Source: Asanoa ferruginea
GTDB taxonomy: Bacteria; Actinomycetota; Actinomycetes; Mycobacteriales; Micromonosporaceae
Length of the DNA stretch: 64,000 nt
Assembly: GCF_003387075.1 (NCBI RefSeq)
Contig: NZ_QUMQ01000001.1
Span: 992,001 to 1,056,000, forward strand
Direction: 5' to 3'
Below, one piece after another: positions 62,565 to 64,000 of the stretch; positions within the stretch are counted from its first letter, which is position 1, and each line of letters opens with the position of its first letter. The notes beneath the pieces are model-generated. The model did no database searches and was not told the DNA's origin. It worked only from the letters and a program-made list of their open reading frames with translations. The position numbers were made by a program, and so were the translations under genes.

Positions 62565-63602
62565 CTAGTCGTGCCACAGGGCGATGCGGTGGTCCTCGTC
62601 AGTCACGTAGGTGCGTTCGCCATCCACCACCGCGAGGCCCTCGACGTTGTGGAACGGCGCCAGGTCGTCGACGACCTCGCCGGCGACCGCCGCATCGGGG
62701 CCCAGCGTGAAGCGCACGTGGGTGCAGGTGACCTCGCCGCCGGTCGGGTGGTCGTCGAGCAGCACCGAGCCCTTGCCTAGCGCGTCGATGGACCCCACGA
62801 CCGCCTCGAAACCGGACGGGGTTGCGGTCAGCGCGCGGAAGCCAGTGAGCGAGCCGGGCGGGGTGACGCCGGTCAGGGCGTACGCGCGGACGACCGACGG
62901 CCAGGTTCGCGGGTCGGCGTCGAACATGCCCTCGACGCCCTCGATCTCGACCATGATCGGCTCGCCGGCCGTGGTCACCGGGAAGCGCAGGCCGAGCAGC
63001 AGCGTCCCAGCGGGCGTGAATGCCGCGGCCTCGACGTTGAGCGGCAGGTCACCGGCTAGGAGACGGGAAACCCAGCCCTTCGCCTTCTCCGTGCCGCGGG
63101 TCTGGGTTTCCAGGATGAAGCGCTGGTGCACCCGCTCGCCCGGCGGCAGCGGGTCGATGTCGGCCGCCGCCAGCGCGTCGTTGATCGCCCGGTGCAGCCG
63201 GAACTGGTTGCGCACCACGTTGAGCTTGACCACGCCGTGGGCGGCGTCGGCCTCGCGGAATCGGGCGAAGAACGCGCGCTTGGGGCGCAGCGGGCCCCCT
63301 TTGGAGCCGAAGTGGGAGCCGATCACGTAGACCCAGCCGTCGCGGTGTGCGAGCGCCTCGCCGTCTTCGGTCCGGCCGGCCTCGTGGCCGGCGTCGAAGC
63401 CCTGGTGGTGCGCCGCCCAACTGCCGTCGTTCAACTGCACGAGCAGCGCCACGCAGGCCTCGACCGGGCCCTCGTCGAGCACCGTCCACAACCCACGCCG
63501 GGCGCCGTGCGCCGCCAGCAGGTCGGGCGAGAGGACGGGCAGCAGGTCGCTCGCCTCGTTGCCGGCGACGGTCAGCTCCACATGGCGCAGCGGTGCGGTC
63601 AT
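62565..63602 (-). CDS. DUF3616-like hypothetical protein
   Basis: 345 aa with no signal peptide or membrane segment. Repeated beta-strand-like blocks (VYVIGSHFGSKGG, NVEAAAFTPAGTLLLGLRFP, FHNVEGLAVVDGERTYVTDED) point to a propeller fold similar to DUF3616 proteins. The ending DEDHRIALWHD is typical of such repeats. Enzymatic activity cannot be read. It lies 27 bp downstream of manC and may share its transcript. Confidence 0.6.
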   Translation of the reverse strand: MTAPLRHVELTVAGNEASDLLPVLSPDLLAAHGARRGLWTVLDEGPVEACVALLVQLNDGSWAAHHQGFDAGHEAGRTEDGEALAHRDGWVYVIGSHFGSKGGPLRPKRAFFARFREADAAHGVVKLNVVRNQFRLHRAINDALAAADIDPLPPGERVHQRFILETQTRGTEKAKGWVSRLLAGDLPLNVEAAAFTPAGTLLLGLRFPVTTAGEPIMVEIEGVEGMFDADPRTWPSVVRAYALTGVTPPGSLTGFRALTATPSGFEAVVGSIDALGKGSVLLDDHPTGGEVTCTHVRFTLGPDAAVAGEVVDDLAPFHNVEGLAVVDGERTYVTDEDHRIALWHD

Positions 63603-63629
63603 GCGATCAGCCTAGGGACAACGCTCCAG

Positions 63630-64000
63630 TCAGCAGAAGCCTTCGTCGCCACGGGCCTTGAGGTCGTCTACCAGCGCTTTGACCTCTTGGGAGCGTTCGC
63701 GGGAGCAGACCAGCACCACGTCGGGCGTGTCGACGATCACCAGGTCGCTGACGCCGAGCGCGGCCACCAGGCGGCCCGAGTTGGGCACGACGACCAGGCG
63801 GTCGGTGTCGCGGAGCAGCACGCCGGGCTTCTCGCCGGGGTGGTCGTCGTTGCCGCCGAGCACCACGTTGCCGCGCGCGTCGCCGGGCAGCACCTCGCCC
63901 AGGGTCTGGAAGTCGCCGACGTCGGTCCAGCCGAAGTCGCCAGGGACGGTGCCGACCCGGCCGGCCGCGGCCGCGCCTTCCATCACCGCGTAGTCGACCG
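63630..64000 (-). CDS. manC: Mannose-1-phosphate guanylyltransferase, C-terminal part
   Basis: The frame is open to the right-hand window edge, so only the last 123 residues are present. VDYAVMEGAAAAGRVGTVPG, DFGWTDVGDFQTLGEVL and GVSDLVIVDTPDVVLVC match the C-terminus of GDP-mannose pyrophosphorylase. The enzyme makes GDP-mannose from mannose-1-phosphate, completing the manA/manB route. The position near cofD/fbiB mirrors Rv3264c in M. tuberculosis. Confidence 0.88.
   Translation of the reverse strand, partial: VDYAVMEGAAAAGRVGTVPGDFGWTDVGDFQTLGEVLPGDARGNVVLGGNDDHPGEKPGVLLRDTDRLVVVPNSGRLVAALGVSDLVIVDTPDVVLVCSRERSQEVKALVDDLKARGDEGFC

Overview
The window is high-GC DNA with dense ATGA/GTGA gene overlaps and gene families typical of Actinobacteria. 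Gene content and order (mtrA-mtrB-lpqB, sahH, manA, a SIS protein, Trm112-like, manB, DUF3499, a metallopeptidase, whiB, fbiC/fbiB/cofD, manC) match the Rv3244c-Rv3264c neighbourhood of Mycobacterium tuberculosis. I infer a Micromonosporaceae chromosome; the genus cannot be fixed from sequence alone. No tRNA, rRNA, CRISPR array, transposase or prophage was seen.

Layout. 1-3958 (minus): lpqB (cut by the window edge), mtrB and mtrA. 4200-11321: a DUF4129/DUF4350/MoxR/DUF58 operon, then RDD and SpoIIM-like membrane genes. 11339-16982: a secreted RCC1 propeller, a membrane protein, the efeUOB iron-uptake operon and a 52-aa membrane ORF. 16985-24827 (minus): a decayed NadR-like gene, sahH behind a long structured leader, manA with an odd insertion, a cation diffusion facilitator, a SIS protein, a Trm112-like protein and manB.

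24949-52109 is about 27 kb of accessory DNA lying between manB and DUF3499, which are neighbours in M. tuberculosis. It holds (i) a four-gene polymorphic-toxin operon ending in a RelA/SpoT-like toxin domain and a small putative immunity gene; (ii) a polyprenyl synthase / GEVED surface protein / DUF4239 operon; (iii) a polyamine and GABA cluster: gabT, two aldehyde dehydrogenases, a saccharopine-dehydrogenase-like gene, an amine oxidase, potCBAD, an Lrp regulator, an aminotransferase and a second FAD oxidase; and (iv) long non-coding stretches with striking palindromes, nested inverted repeats and a 16-bp minisatellite.

52110-64000 returns to the conserved locus: DUF3499, metallopeptidase, whiB, a NUDIX gene and coenzyme F420 genes (fbiC, fbiB and a cofD interrupted by a frameshift). 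A Pro-rich membrane protein, a 102-bp tandem hairpin array, an ArsR-type regulator, a DUF3616-like protein and the 3' end of manC follow.

Functionally, manA, manB and manC form the GDP-mannose route. The pot genes plus aminotransferase, oxidases and aldehyde dehydrogenases would import polyamines and oxidise them through GABA to succinate, probably under the Lrp protein. MtrAB-LpqB and WhiB are cell-envelope and division regulators. The most novel candidate is the predicted secreted nucleotide-pyrophosphokinase toxin with its small partner; next come the palindromic repeat families and the sahH leader.
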